Assembly: GCF_900119165.1 (NCBI RefSeq) | Contig: NZ_FPJG01000006.1 | Coordinates: 5,766,001-5,830,000, forward strand | Source of the DNA: Amycolatopsis australiensis | GTDB lineage: Bacteria > Actinomycetota > Actinomycetes > Mycobacteriales > Pseudonocardiaceae | Length of the DNA: 64,000 nt | Direction: 5' to 3' | Shown here: positions 21,828-30,992 of the stretch, piece after piece | Layout: every line of letters begins with the position of its first letter | How positions within the stretch are numbered: position 1 is the first letter of the stretch | Position numbers and translations under genes: made by a program | Notes under the pieces: generated by a model | Databases searched by the model: none | Told to the model about the DNA's origin: nothing | Seen by the model: only the letters and a program-made list of their open reading frames with translations

Positions 21828-23455
21828 CAGGACCGTCCTTTCGCGACAGCTCGGCGGCGGGCGGCCAGGCGGTGCATGACATCGTTGCCGCCGCGGCCGA
21901 AGTAGTCGTGCAGCGTCGTGTACTCGGCGTACAGCTCGTCGTAGGCGGCGACGTGCGCGGGCTCGGGCCGGTACACCGCCCGCTCGACCGAGCCCATGAC
22001 CGCGGCGGCCGCGCGGACGTCCGGGTAGGCCCCGGCGGCGACGGCCGCGTGGATGGCCGAGCCGAGCGCGGGTCCCTGCCCGGAGCCGATGACCGACAGC
22101 GGGAGGTTGGTGACGTCGGCGTAGATCTGCATGAGCAGCGCGTTCTTCACCAGGCCGCCCGCGATGATCAGCTCGGTGACCGGGACGCCGGCGGCGGTGA
22201 ACGTCTCGATGATCTTCCGCGTGCCGAACGCCGTGGCTTCCAGCAGCGCGCGGTAGACGTCCTCGGGGCGGGTGGCGAGGGTCTGGCCGACGATGACGCC
22301 GGACAGCTCGTGGTCGACGAGGACCGACCGGTTGCCGCTGTGCCAGTCGAGCGCGACCAGGCCGTGTTCGCCGATCTCCTGCCGCGCGGCCAGCCGGGTG
22401 AGCTGCTCGTGCCCGTCGTGGGCGAAGTGCTCGGTGAACCACCCGAAGATGTCGCCGACGCCGCTCTGGCCCGCTTCGTAGCCCCAGAGCCCGGGAACGA
22501 TCCCGCCGTCGACCACGCCGCACATGCCGGGGACTTCGCGCAGTTCGGCGCCGTTCATCACGTGGCAGGTCGAGGTGCCCATGATCGCCACCATCTGCCC
22601 GGGCTCGACGGCCTGGGCGGCGGGCGCGGTGACGTGCGCGTCGACGTTGCCGACGGCGACCGCGATGCCCTCGGGCAGCCCGGTCCAGGCGGCGGCCTCG
22701 GCGGTGAGCGAGCCGGCGCGGGACCCGAGCCGGCCCAGCGGGTGTTCGAGCTTGTCGGCCACGAAGGTCTCGAAGCCCGGCGCCAGCTCACGGAGGAAGT
22801 CCCGGCTCGGGTACTGCCCGTCCTGCAGGATGCCCTTGTAACCGGCGGTGCAGGCGTTGCGGACGTAGTTCCCGGTCAGCTGCCAGACGATCCAGTCCGC
22901 CGCCTCGACCCAGTGGCGCATCGCCGCGTAGACCTCCGGTGCCTCTTCGAGCACCTGGAGGGCCTTGGCGAACTCCCACTCGGACGAGATCAGCCCGCCG
23001 TAGCGCGGCAGCCACTTTTCGCCGCGGGCGCGGGCCAGCTCGTTGATCCGGTCGGCCTGGGGCTGTGCCGAGTGGTGCTTCCACAGCTTCACGTACGCGT
23101 GCGGGTTGCCTGCGAACTCCGGCAGCTCGCACAGCGGCGTGCCGTCGGCGGTCGTCGGGACCATGGTGCACGCGGTGAAGTCGGTGGCGACGCCGATGAC
23201 GTCGCCCGGGTCGGCCCCGGCGTCCCGCAGCGCCGCCGGTACGGCGTTGCGGAGCACCCCGACGTAGTCCGACGGCACCTGCAGCGCCCAGTCCGGCGGC
23301 AGCGCGCGGCCGGTGGCGGGCAGCGTCTCGTCGAGCACCGCGTGCGGGTACTCGAAAACGGCGGAACCGAGTTCCGCACCGTCACGGACCCGCACGACCA
23401 CCGCGCGGCCCGACAGCGTGCCGAAGTCGACGCCGACGGTGAGTGGTTCTCCCAC
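21827..23455 (-). CDS. araB: L-ribulokinase
   Basis: 542 residues of the FGGY kinase family. Phosphorylates L-ribulose with ATP. VGVDFGTLSGRAVVVRV is the AraB version of the phosphate loop, and FTACTMVPTTADGTPLCELPEF, YVKLWKHHSAQPQADRIN and EWEFAKALQVLEEAP are specific to ribulokinases. The C-terminal actin-like half has VDHELSGVIVGQTL and IIAGGLVKN. The GTG start has AGGAGGGAGG upstream. It lies 70 bp after the arabinofuranosidase gene. Confidence 0.95.
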   Translation of the reverse strand: MGEPLTVGVDFGTLSGRAVVVRVRDGAELGSAVFEYPHAVLDETLPATGRALPPDWALQVPSDYVGVLRNAVPAALRDAGADPGDVIGVATDFTACTMVPTTADGTPLCELPEFAGNPHAYVKLWKHHSAQPQADRINELARARGEKWLPRYGGLISSEWEFAKALQVLEEAPEVYAAMRHWVEAADWIVWQLTGNYVRNACTAGYKGILQDGQYPSRDFLRELAPGFETFVADKLEHPLGRLGSRAGSLTAEAAAWTGLPEGIAVAVGNVDAHVTAPAAQAVEPGQMVAIMGTSTCHVMNGAELREVPGMCGVVDGGIVPGLWGYEAGQSGVGDIFGWFTEHFAHDGHEQLTRLAARQEIGEHGLVALDWHSGNRSVLVDHELSGVIVGQTLATRPEDVYRALLEATAFGTRKIIETFTAAGVPVTELIIAGGLVKNALLMQIYADVTNLPLSVIGSGQGPALGSAIHAAVAAGAYPDVRAAAAVMGSVERAVYRPEPAHVAAYDELYAEYTTLHDYFGRGGNDVMHRLAARRRAVAKGRS

Positions 23456-23525
23456 GGTGTCCTCCCTCCTGGTTGGTGACCGGGACGCGGCGCGGGCGGC
23501 GGTGGACGCGCCGCGCCCCGGGGTT

Positions 23526-26500
23526 CTAGCGGCCGGTGATGACCAGCGTCGTCACGGAGTTGGCGGGCAGCGTCAGCTTCGACGTCGCAGCCAGCCCGGT
23601 GATCTCCCTGGTCTGCGGCACGATGGCGGTCGGCGCGGCGAGGCTGTTGCGCGCCGCCGGGTCGCCGGTGAGCGTGGTGAGCGTGCCGGTGCCGTCCACC
23701 GCGGTGACGCCGGTGAGCGCCAGCCGCGCCGTCTGCACCTGCCCGGTCGGGTTGACGAGCTTGACCGTGAACGTCTTCCTGCCGTTCTTGGTGGTCACGT
23801 TGACCACCTGCCGCAGCGGGCTGCCCTGGTTGAGGCGGCTGCTCACGATCTGCTTGCCGAGCGTGCTGGAGAACATCTGCTGCACCCAGTACGACGGCGA
23901 GCCGTAGCTGCTCCCGGCGTCGAGGCCGATCAGGTTGACCGGCCAGTTGGCCTGGTTCTCGTGCACCAGCACCGGCGCGTACATCGAGCCGATGACGACG
24001 TCGCTGTTGCGTTCCAGCCCGGTGAGGAACGCGGCCTCGCCGATGGCGGCGGCCAGGGTGCCGGTGGGCCGGCCGTCCTGGGCGCCGTACTCGCCGACGA
24101 GGATCTCCGGGCCGGAGCGGTCCGCGGTGTCGTAGCGGGTCGAGTTGTCCGTGAACCACTGCGGGGACTGGTAGTAGTGGTCGTCCGCGGCGTCCGGGCG
24201 CACCCCGGTCGAGGTGCTCGACGCCGCGCCGCCCTGCAGGCCGCCGGTCGTGGCGACGACCGTCAGCTGCGGGTACTTCGCCTTGATGGCGTTGTACATG
24301 TCGGTGTAGCGCCAGGCGTAGCTGCCCGAGCCGTCGAACCAGTCCTCGTTGCCGACCTCGACGTAGTGCAGGTCGAACGGCGCCGGGTGCCCGTCGGCGA
24401 CCCGCTTGGCGCCCCACGTCGTGGTGGCGTCGCCGATGGCGTACTCGATCTCGTCGAGGGCTTCCTGCACGTACTGCGGGTAGTCGGCCTGGCTGACGTG
24501 CTGGCCGTTGAGCGTGTAGCCGGCGAACAGCGCGAGCAGCGGCTGGGCGCCGATGTCCTCGGCGAGCTTCAGGTAGTCGAGGATGCCGAAGCCGTCGGTG
24601 GACCAGTAACCCCACGCGGTGTTCTGGTGGCCGGGCCGCTGTTCCAGCGGGCCGATGGTGTTCTTCCAGGCGAACCGCGTGTCGAGGGTGTTGCCCTCGA
24701 GGTAGTTGCCGCCGGGGACCCGGAACAGGCCGAGCTTGAGCGCCGCGAGCTTCTGCCCGAGGTCGGCGCGGACACCGTTGGGCCGGTTCTTGAACGTCGG
24801 CGGGAACAGCGAGACCTGCTGGAACCAGGCGTCACCGCTCAGCGCCGCCTTGCCCCGGTTGACCAGGGACACGACGATCCGGTTGTCGGTGGAGGCCGGG
24901 ATCGTCGACGGCGTGGTGAAGCTGAACGTCTGCTGCGTCCACGCGGGCCCGGCCGGCTGGACGTCCTTGCTCGCCAGGACCGTGCCGTCCGGCTTCTCCA
25001 GGCTCACCCGGACTCCGCCGGTCCACGTTCCGCGGGCGAAGAAGCTGCCGGTGTACTTGGTGGACGGCTTCGCGGCGACGCCGTAGTAGCCGACGTTGGC
25101 GGCCGCGACCCGGCCACCGGCCGGCACCGCGTCGGCGTGCAGCTTCAGCGACCGGTCGAGCGCGGTGTTCAGCGGGGCCGCGGTGTCGATCGCGTAGGTG
25201 CCGGTGGCGCCCGGCGAGGTCAGCAGCGACCAGTACGGCACCGGGGTGTCGCCCGCGCCGCTGCCCGGCTGGTAGCCCTCCTTGAAGGTGCGGTTGCGGA
25301 CCAGTTCGGCGTACAGGCCGCCTTCGACGGAGTGGCTGATGTCCTCGAGGATCGAGCCGTAGGTGGTCGGCCGGGTGCTGGCGCGCACGACGTTCGCGTC
25401 GACGGCGAGCTGGTTCGCCCCCGCCATGGTGCCGACCTGGGCCGCCGTGAGCGGGAAGCGGCGCAGCTCGACCTCGTCGACCGCGCCGGTGAACCCGGAT
25501 CCGACGGTGAACGCGGCCGTGCTGGTCCCGGAGGCCGGGCAGGCGGAAACGTCCAGGGTCGTCCCGGTCGGCGTGCCGCAGGTGCTGGTGACCGCGGCGG
25601 CGTCGCCGTCGGCGTAGACCGTCAGCCGCTGCGACGCGCGGTCGAGGACGAGAGCGGCGTGGTGCCAGTTCCCGTCGGCGAGCCCGCCGCCGGTGGTGGT
25701 CACCTGGATCGTGCCGACCCGGGCGGTGAGCTTGCCGCCGGTCACGCCGAGGGCGTAGCCGTCCCCGTGGCCGGCCAGCGTGCCGTCCGAGGTCGTCCGG
25801 AACCAGGCGGCCAGCGAGAGCGAGCCGGTGCCGGTGTCGAACGCGGGGGCCGCACCCATGTCCACAGTGGACTTGCCGTCGAGCTGGACGGCCTTGCCGG
25901 ACGCGCCCGCGGTCCAGGTGGCGCCGCGCAGCGTGCCGTCGGCCGCGTTGGCCGAAGCGTCGTGCGCCACGGTGCCGGTGCCCTCGTCGAAGTGCCACGA
26001 CCCGCCGGCGGCCAGCGCGGCGACGGCGGAGGCGGTCAGCGGCGTCGGGTACGCCCGGACGTCGTCGACACCGCCGGCGAACCAGTCGGCCGGGTTCCCG
26101 GCCCACTTGCCGCGCCCGATCTCCAGGTGCCCGGTGGCGGTCCACGGCGTGGTGAACGGGACGCTCTGCTGCAGGGTTCCGTTGACGTAGAGCGAAAGCG
26201 TGCCCGCCGCGCGGTCGTAGACGCCGACGAGGTGCTGCCACTGGCCGGCCTGCGCCGGCAGGGCCGACACGGCCGAGGACGACGGCGTGTCGCCGTCGCC
26301 CGCGCGCCGGGTGAAGGCGAACCGCCCGTCGGCGGCGCGCTGGAGGTAGAAGCCGCTGATCGCCGAGCCGTCGACGCTCACCGCGGTGCGGAAGCCGGTG
26401 GCTTCCGTGGGCTTGACCCACGCCGACACCGAGAAGCTCTGCGCGGTGTCGACGACCGGGGCGGGGACGTCGGCGGCGGCGTCGGTGCCGTTCAGGGCGA

Positions 26501-27341
26501 CGCCGTGCGGGCCGACGACACCGTCGCCCCAGGTCGCGCCGCCGGTCAGGGTGGCGGTGCGGGCGTCGGGGGAGTCGTCGGCCGCGGTCGTGCCGCTGCC
26601 TTCGTCGAAGGTCCAGTGCCCGGCGATGGCCAGGCGCGCGGCCTCGGCCGCGGTCAGGGCCCCGGAGTAGGCCCGGACGTCGTCGATCGAGCCGTCCACG
26701 AAGTCCACCGGGTTGCCGCCGTACTTGCCGCGTCCGATCACCAGGTCCCCGGTGCCGGCCCAGGCGGCAGGCGCGGCGACGGTGGCCTGGCGGGTGCCGT
26801 CGACGTACAGCGACAGGGTCGACGCGGTGGCGTCGTAGACGCCGGTGAGCTGGTACCACTGGCCCGCGACCGGGTCGAAGCTCGCCGACGCGACGACGCC
26901 GTCGGCGGGGGCGTCGCCGGCGAGGCGGGTGAAGGCGAACCGCCGTGAGTCGTCGCGGAACTGCAGGAAGAAGTTGCTGACCTGGCTGCCGTCGACGCTG
27001 ACGAACGTCTGGAAGCCCGACGTCCGGTCGAGCTTGACCCAGCTGCTGACCGAGAAGCTCTTGGTGGTGTCCAGCACCGGCGCACCGGCGTCGGCGAAGC
27101 CCTTCGAGCCGTCGGTGGTCAGTGCGCCGCCGCGGATGCCCGGGCCCCAGCCCGCGCCCGCGTTCAGCGTCGCGGGGTGGCTGCCCGCGGTGTCGGCGGC
27201 GGTCGTCCCGCTGCCTTCGTCGAACGTCCAGTGCCCGGCCAGTCCCGGCTCGGGATCGGCCGCGGCGGCGGTCACGGGCAGGGCGGAGAACAGGGTCAGG
27301 GCCGCGAGCACGGCCAGGGGACGCCGGAATCTGGGGGGCAT
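23526..27341 (-). CDS. Secreted GH51 alpha-L-arabinofuranosidase with three LamG-like modules
   Basis: 1271 residues. Signal peptide (1-27) is followed by three concanavalin-like LamG modules at about 30-235, 236-440 and 441-640, the first two each opening GHWTFDEGSGTTAAD. Then a GH51 region runs to the C-terminus: EDISHSVEGGLYAELVRNR, FRVPGGNYLEG, YVEVGNEDWF with acid/base Glu999, and ILVGEYGAQ with nucleophile Glu1084. It releases L-arabinose from arabinan or arabinoxylan outside the cell, feeding the two importers around it. AAGGAGAGCC precedes the chosen ATG; the frame is open further upstream but lacks a signal there. It lies 29 bp after the preceding permease. Confidence 0.93.
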   Translation of the reverse strand: MPPRFRRPLAVLAALTLFSALPVTAAAADPEPGLAGHWTFDEGSGTTAADTAGSHPATLNAGAGWGPGIRGGALTTDGSKGFADAGAPVLDTTKSFSVSSWVKLDRTSGFQTFVSVDGSQVSNFFLQFRDDSRRFAFTRLAGDAPADGVVASASFDPVAGQWYQLTGVYDATASTLSLYVDGTRQATVAAPAAWAGTGDLVIGRGKYGGNPVDFVDGSIDDVRAYSGALTAAEAARLAIAGHWTFDEGSGTTAADDSPDARTATLTGGATWGDGVVGPHGVALNGTDAAADVPAPVVDTAQSFSVSAWVKPTEATGFRTAVSVDGSAISGFYLQRAADGRFAFTRRAGDGDTPSSSAVSALPAQAGQWQHLVGVYDRAAGTLSLYVNGTLQQSVPFTTPWTATGHLEIGRGKWAGNPADWFAGGVDDVRAYPTPLTASAVAALAAGGSWHFDEGTGTVAHDASANAADGTLRGATWTAGASGKAVQLDGKSTVDMGAAPAFDTGTGSLSLAAWFRTTSDGTLAGHGDGYALGVTGGKLTARVGTIQVTTTGGGLADGNWHHAALVLDRASQRLTVYADGDAAAVTSTCGTPTGTTLDVSACPASGTSTAAFTVGSGFTGAVDEVELRRFPLTAAQVGTMAGANQLAVDANVVRASTRPTTYGSILEDISHSVEGGLYAELVRNRTFKEGYQPGSGAGDTPVPYWSLLTSPGATGTYAIDTAAPLNTALDRSLKLHADAVPAGGRVAAANVGYYGVAAKPSTKYTGSFFARGTWTGGVRVSLEKPDGTVLASKDVQPAGPAWTQQTFSFTTPSTIPASTDNRIVVSLVNRGKAALSGDAWFQQVSLFPPTFKNRPNGVRADLGQKLAALKLGLFRVPGGNYLEGNTLDTRFAWKNTIGPLEQRPGHQNTAWGYWSTDGFGILDYLKLAEDIGAQPLLALFAGYTLNGQHVSQADYPQYVQEALDEIEYAIGDATTTWGAKRVADGHPAPFDLHYVEVGNEDWFDGSGSYAWRYTDMYNAIKAKYPQLTVVATTGGLQGGAASSTSTGVRPDAADDHYYQSPQWFTDNSTRYDTADRSGPEILVGEYGAQDGRPTGTLAAAIGEAAFLTGLERNSDVVIGSMYAPVLVHENQANWPVNLIGLDAGSSYGSPSYWVQQMFSSTLGKQIVSSRLNQGSPLRQVVNVTTKNGRKTFTVKLVNPTGQVQTARLALTGVTAVDGTGTLTTLTGDPAARNSLAAPTAIVPQTREITGLAATSKLTLPANSVTTLVITGR

Positions 27342-27370
27342 GGCTCTCCTTCGAGCTTCGGCGCGCACGC

Positions 27371-28354
27371 TCAGCGGGTCCGCCGGGTGACGAGGCGTTG
27401 GAGGACGATGAAGACGAACAGGAGGGCCCCGGTGATGATCGAGGTCCACCACGAGTTGAGGGTGCCGTCGAAGGTGATCAGCGTCTGGATGATGCCCAGC
27501 ACCATGATCCCGAGCACGGTGCCCAGCACGTAGCCGGAGCCGCCGGTGAGGATGGTGCCGCCGATGACCACCGCGGCGATCGCGGTCAGCTCCAGGCCGA
27601 CCCCGTTGAGCGGGTCGCCGGAGGACTTGTACAGCACCAGCAGCAGCCCGCCGAGCGCCGAGCAGACCCCGCTGATCGTGTAGACCGCGATCTTCGTGCG
27701 GCCGGTCTTGAGGCCCATCAGCATCGCGGACTGCGCGTTGCCGCCGATCGAGTAGACCGTCCGCCCGAACCGCGTGAAGTACAGGACGTACGCCGCGGCC
27801 GCGACCACCACCAGCGCCACCACCACGCTGATCGAGATGTGCAGCTCGGCGCCGAGCGGGATCTGCGTCTGGGCGAGGGTGGCGATCGTCGGGTTGTCGA
27901 TCGAATACGCCTCGGTGGTGATCGTGTAGCAGAGGCCGCGGGCGAAGAACATCCCGATCAGCGTCGCGATGAACGGCTGGATCTCGAAGAAGTGGATGAG
28001 CGCGCCCATCCCGGCGCCGAGCAGCGCGCCGATCACCAGCACCACGGCGATCGCCGCGTACGCCGGCCAGCCGTGCTTCTGCAGCAGGTCACCGGAGACC
28101 ACTGTGGACAGTGCGACGACAGACCCGACGGACAGGTCGATGCCGCCGGTGAGGATCACGAACGTCATGCCGACCGCGACCACGAGCAGGAAGGCGTTGT
28201 TGATGAACAGGTCGAGCACGACCTGCCCGGATCCGAACGCCTCGTAGCTCGACGCACCGAAGACGTAGGCGCCGACGAGCAGCACCATCGTCGCGAGGAT
28301 CGGCAGGTGCCGCTGCTGCGGCCGGTAGCCTTTGATGCGGGCGAGGGTGGTCAT
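27371..28354 (-). CDS. Sugar ABC permease (YjfF type)
   Basis: 327 residues, BPD_transp_2 family, eight to nine membrane segments. VAVGMTFVILTGGIDLSVGSVVAL, FEIQPFIATLIGMFFARGL, VYSIGGNAQSAMLMGLKTGRTK and LELTAIAAVVIGGTILTGGSG are the conserved blocks. Its partner with different sequence lies immediately upstream, as in the E. coli galactofuranose importer YtfQ-YtfR-YtfT-YjfF, which uses a heterodimeric permease. The start overlaps the upstream stop by 4 bp. Confidence 0.9.
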   Translation of the reverse strand: MTTLARIKGYRPQQRHLPILATMVLLVGAYVFGASSYEAFGSGQVVLDLFINNAFLLVVAVGMTFVILTGGIDLSVGSVVALSTVVSGDLLQKHGWPAYAAIAVVLVIGALLGAGMGALIHFFEIQPFIATLIGMFFARGLCYTITTEAYSIDNPTIATLAQTQIPLGAELHISISVVVALVVVAAAAYVLYFTRFGRTVYSIGGNAQSAMLMGLKTGRTKIAVYTISGVCSALGGLLLVLYKSSGDPLNGVGLELTAIAAVVIGGTILTGGSGYVLGTVLGIMVLGIIQTLITFDGTLNSWWTSIITGALLFVFIVLQRLVTRRTR

Positions 28355-29391
28355 ACCCCGACCTCCACCTTCTCCGGCGACGGCGCCGGGGTGACCGGAT
28401 GGGTGCCGCGGCGCCGCCGGAACCGGCGCCGGAACGCGGGCGACTGCATGAGGCACACCACCAGCACGACGACGGCCTTGAACAGCATGATCGCCTTGGG
28501 CGGGATGCCGAGCGCGTAGACGGTGGTGGTCAGCGTCTGGATGAGCAGCGCGCCGAGCACCGAGCCGCCGAGGGAGAACCGGCCGCCGGTCAGCTGGGTG
28601 CCGCCGATGACGACCGCGAGGATCGCGTCGAGCTCGATGAACAGCCCGGCGTTGTTGGCGTCGGCGCTGTGCACGTTCGCGCTGATCATCAGCCCGGCGA
28701 TGCCCGCGCACAGCGCGCAGAAGACGTAGACGAGCCAGGTCAGCCGGGCCGAGCGCAGCCCGGCGAGCCTGCTGGCCTCCGGGTTGCCGCCGACGGCCTC
28801 GACGAGCAGGCCCAGCGCGGACCGGCGGACCAGCAGCGACGCGAGGACGAACACGGCCAGCGCGATGAGGATCGCGCCCGGCAGGGTGAAGGCGAAGCCG
28901 CTGCCGATCCACTCGTACGGGCCGGAGTTGATGGTGATGATCTGGCCGCCGCTGATCAGCTGCGCGATCCCGCGGCCGGCGACCATGAGGATGAGCGTGG
29001 CGATGATCGGCTGGATGCCGAGCGCGGCGACGAGCCAGCCGTTCCACACGCCGAGCACCAGCGACAGCCCGAGCGCCAGCCCGACCGCGGTGAGCGTGGC
29101 GCCGAGGCCGTCGGGGTGGCCGGCGATCCACAGGCAGGCCAGCGAGCCGCTGATCGCCACGACCGCGCCGACCGACAGGTCGATGCCGCGGGTGGCGATG
29201 ACGAGCGTCATGCCGATCGCGATGAGGATCAGCGGGGCGCCGTTCTTGAGGATGTCGACGAGGTTCCCGTAGAGGTGCCCGTCGCGCAGCTCGATCTTGA
29301 AGAACGAAGGACTCGCGATGAGATCGCCCAGCAGCAGCACCAGCAGGGCCACCACGGGCCAGAAGAGCCGGTGTTTCGTCAAGCCTTTCAC
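28351..29391 (-). CDS. Sugar ABC permease (YtfT type)
   Basis: 346 residues, BPD_transp_2 family. GMTLVIATRGIDLSVGAVVAISG, LGIQPIIATLILMVAGRGIAQL, VEAVGGNPEASRLAGLRSAR and IELDAILAVVIGGTQLTGGRF mark the family. The GTG at 29391 overlaps the ATPase stop (GTGA), and the 3' end overlaps the second permease, so ATPase and both permeases are translationally coupled. The ligand is inferred to be arabinose or arabinofuranosides from the operon. Confidence 0.9.
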   Translation of the reverse strand: MKGLTKHRLFWPVVALLVLLLGDLIASPSFFKIELRDGHLYGNLVDILKNGAPLILIAIGMTLVIATRGIDLSVGAVVAISGSLACLWIAGHPDGLGATLTAVGLALGLSLVLGVWNGWLVAALGIQPIIATLILMVAGRGIAQLISGGQIITINSGPYEWIGSGFAFTLPGAILIALAVFVLASLLVRRSALGLLVEAVGGNPEASRLAGLRSARLTWLVYVFCALCAGIAGLMISANVHSADANNAGLFIELDAILAVVIGGTQLTGGRFSLGGSVLGALLIQTLTTTVYALGIPPKAIMLFKAVVVLVVCLMQSPAFRRRFRRRRGTHPVTPAPSPEKVEVGV

Positions 29392-30908
29392 GCCTGCACC
29401 CCCTCGGCCATCGTGGCCATGACGTCGTCGGCGGTGAGCCCCTGGTTGTCCCGTTCCGCCACGACCTTCCGGTCGCGGAGCACGACGACGCGGTGGCTCA
29501 GCCGCAGGACCTCTTCCAGCTCGGCGGAGATGAACAGCACGGCCATGCCTTCGCCCGAGAGCTGCGTGACCAGGCGCTGGATCTCCGTCTTGGCGCCGAT
29601 GTCGATGCCGCGGGTCGGCTCGTCGAGGATCAGCAGCCGCGGCTCGGTGATGAGCCAGCGGGCCAGCAGCACCTTCTGCTGGTTGCCGCCGGAAAGGTTG
29701 CCCACCAGCGCCTCGGGGTCGGCGGGCCGGATGTCGAGCGCCTTGATGTACTTCTCGGCGATCTCGTCCTGGCGGCGGCGCGACAGCGGACGCGCCCAGC
29801 CGCGGGACGCCTGGAGCGCCAGCACGATGTTCTCGCGCACGGTCAGCTCTTCGACCAGTCCCTCGGACTTGCGGTTCTCCGACAGGAACGCGATCCGGTG
29901 GTCGAGCCCGGCGCGCGGGGTGCGCAGGGCGGTGGCCTGCCCGTCGATCCGGACCGACCCGCTGTCGGCGTGGTCGGCGCCGAAGAGCAGCCGGGCGAGC
30001 TCGGTGCGCCCGGAGCCGAGCAGCCCGGCCAGGCCGACGACCTCGCCGGCGTGGATGGCGAGGTCGAACGGCTCGACACCGCCCTTGCGGCCGAGGTTCT
30101 CGGCGGCCAGCAGCACCGGCGCGCCGGCGACCTCGGCCCGGCTGGGCCCGGAGTCCTCCAGGTCCTCCAGGACCTGCAGCTCCTTGCCGATCATCCGGGT
30201 GACCAGCTCGACCGGGGTGATGTCGGCGGTGCGGTACTCGCCGATCAGTTTCCCGTTGCGCAGCACGGTCATCCGGTCGGCGACGGCGAAGACCTGGTCG
30301 ATGAAGTGGGAGACGAACAGGATCGCCATGCCCTCGTCGCGCAGGGACCGCACGACTTTCAGCAGCTGCTCGACTTCGCCGGTGTCCAAACTGGAGGTCG
30401 GTTCGTCCAGCACCAGCACGCGCGCGTCGACGTCGAGCGCGCGGGCGATCGCGACCAGCTGCTGCACGGCGATCGAGCAGCTGCCGAGCTCGGCCGAGAC
30501 GTCGACGTGGACGTCGAGCCGGGCGAGGAGCTCCTCGGCCCGCCGCCGCATCGGCCCCCACTGGATGCGGCCGAAGCGGCGGGGTTCGCGGCCGAGGCAG
30601 ACGTTCTCCGCCACGGACAGGTTCGGGCAGAGGTTGACTTCCTGGTAGACCGTGCTGATGCCGGCCTGCTGGGCCGAGCCGGGCCCGCTGAAGGCGACCG
30701 GCTCGCCGTTCAGCTCGATCGTGCCCGCGTCCACCCCGTAGACGCCGGTCAGCACCTTGATGAGGGTGGATTTCCCGGCGCCGTTCTCGCCCATCAGGGC
30801 GTGCACCTCGCCGGGGAACATCCGGAACGCGACGTCGTCCAGGGCGAGGACGCCGGGGAACTGCTTGCGGATACCGCTCATCCGCACCATGGGCTGCGGT
30901 TCAGGCAT
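29388..30908 (-). CDS. Sugar ABC ATPase (YtfR type)
   Basis: 506 residues with two ABC domains. [49 protein letters not shown] and then [54 protein letters not shown] at 30908 has CCGGAG 7 nt upstream; the frame continues 25 codons further across a palindromic repeat, but those codons encode nothing conserved. It is separated from the binding-protein gene by 84 bp holding that repeat. Confidence 0.92.
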   Translation of the reverse strand: MPEPQPMVRMSGIRKQFPGVLALDDVAFRMFPGEVHALMGENGAGKSTLIKVLTGVYGVDAGTIELNGEPVAFSGPGSAQQAGISTVYQEVNLCPNLSVAENVCLGREPRRFGRIQWGPMRRRAEELLARLDVHVDVSAELGSCSIAVQQLVAIARALDVDARVLVLDEPTSSLDTGEVEQLLKVVRSLRDEGMAILFVSHFIDQVFAVADRMTVLRNGKLIGEYRTADITPVELVTRMIGKELQVLEDLEDSGPSRAEVAGAPVLLAAENLGRKGGVEPFDLAIHAGEVVGLAGLLGSGRTELARLLFGADHADSGSVRIDGQATALRTPRAGLDHRIAFLSENRKSEGLVEELTVRENIVLALQASRGWARPLSRRRQDEIAEKYIKALDIRPADPEALVGNLSGGNQQKVLLARWLITEPRLLILDEPTRGIDIGAKTEIQRLVTQLSGEGMAVLFISAELEEVLRLSHRVVVLRDRKVVAERDNQGLTADDVMATMAEGVQA

Positions 30909-30931
30909 TGCGTGCTCCGGGGTGGGCGCGG

Positions 30932-30981
30932 GGGTCGTGAGCGGGAAACAGTGTTCTGACCCGGTTTCCCACGCACGACCC
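30932..30981. repeat. REP-like palindromic element, copy 1
   Basis: 18-bp arms (30932-30949 and 30964-30981, 16 of 18 paired) around a 14-nt loop, arm core GTCGTGAGCGGGAAAC. The same unit, in opposite orientation, lies at 47649-47697. Here it sits inside the operon between the binding-protein and ATPase genes, where it could stabilise the upstream message or attenuate readthrough. Confidence 0.75.
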
Positions 30982-30992
30982 ACGGGCGATGG

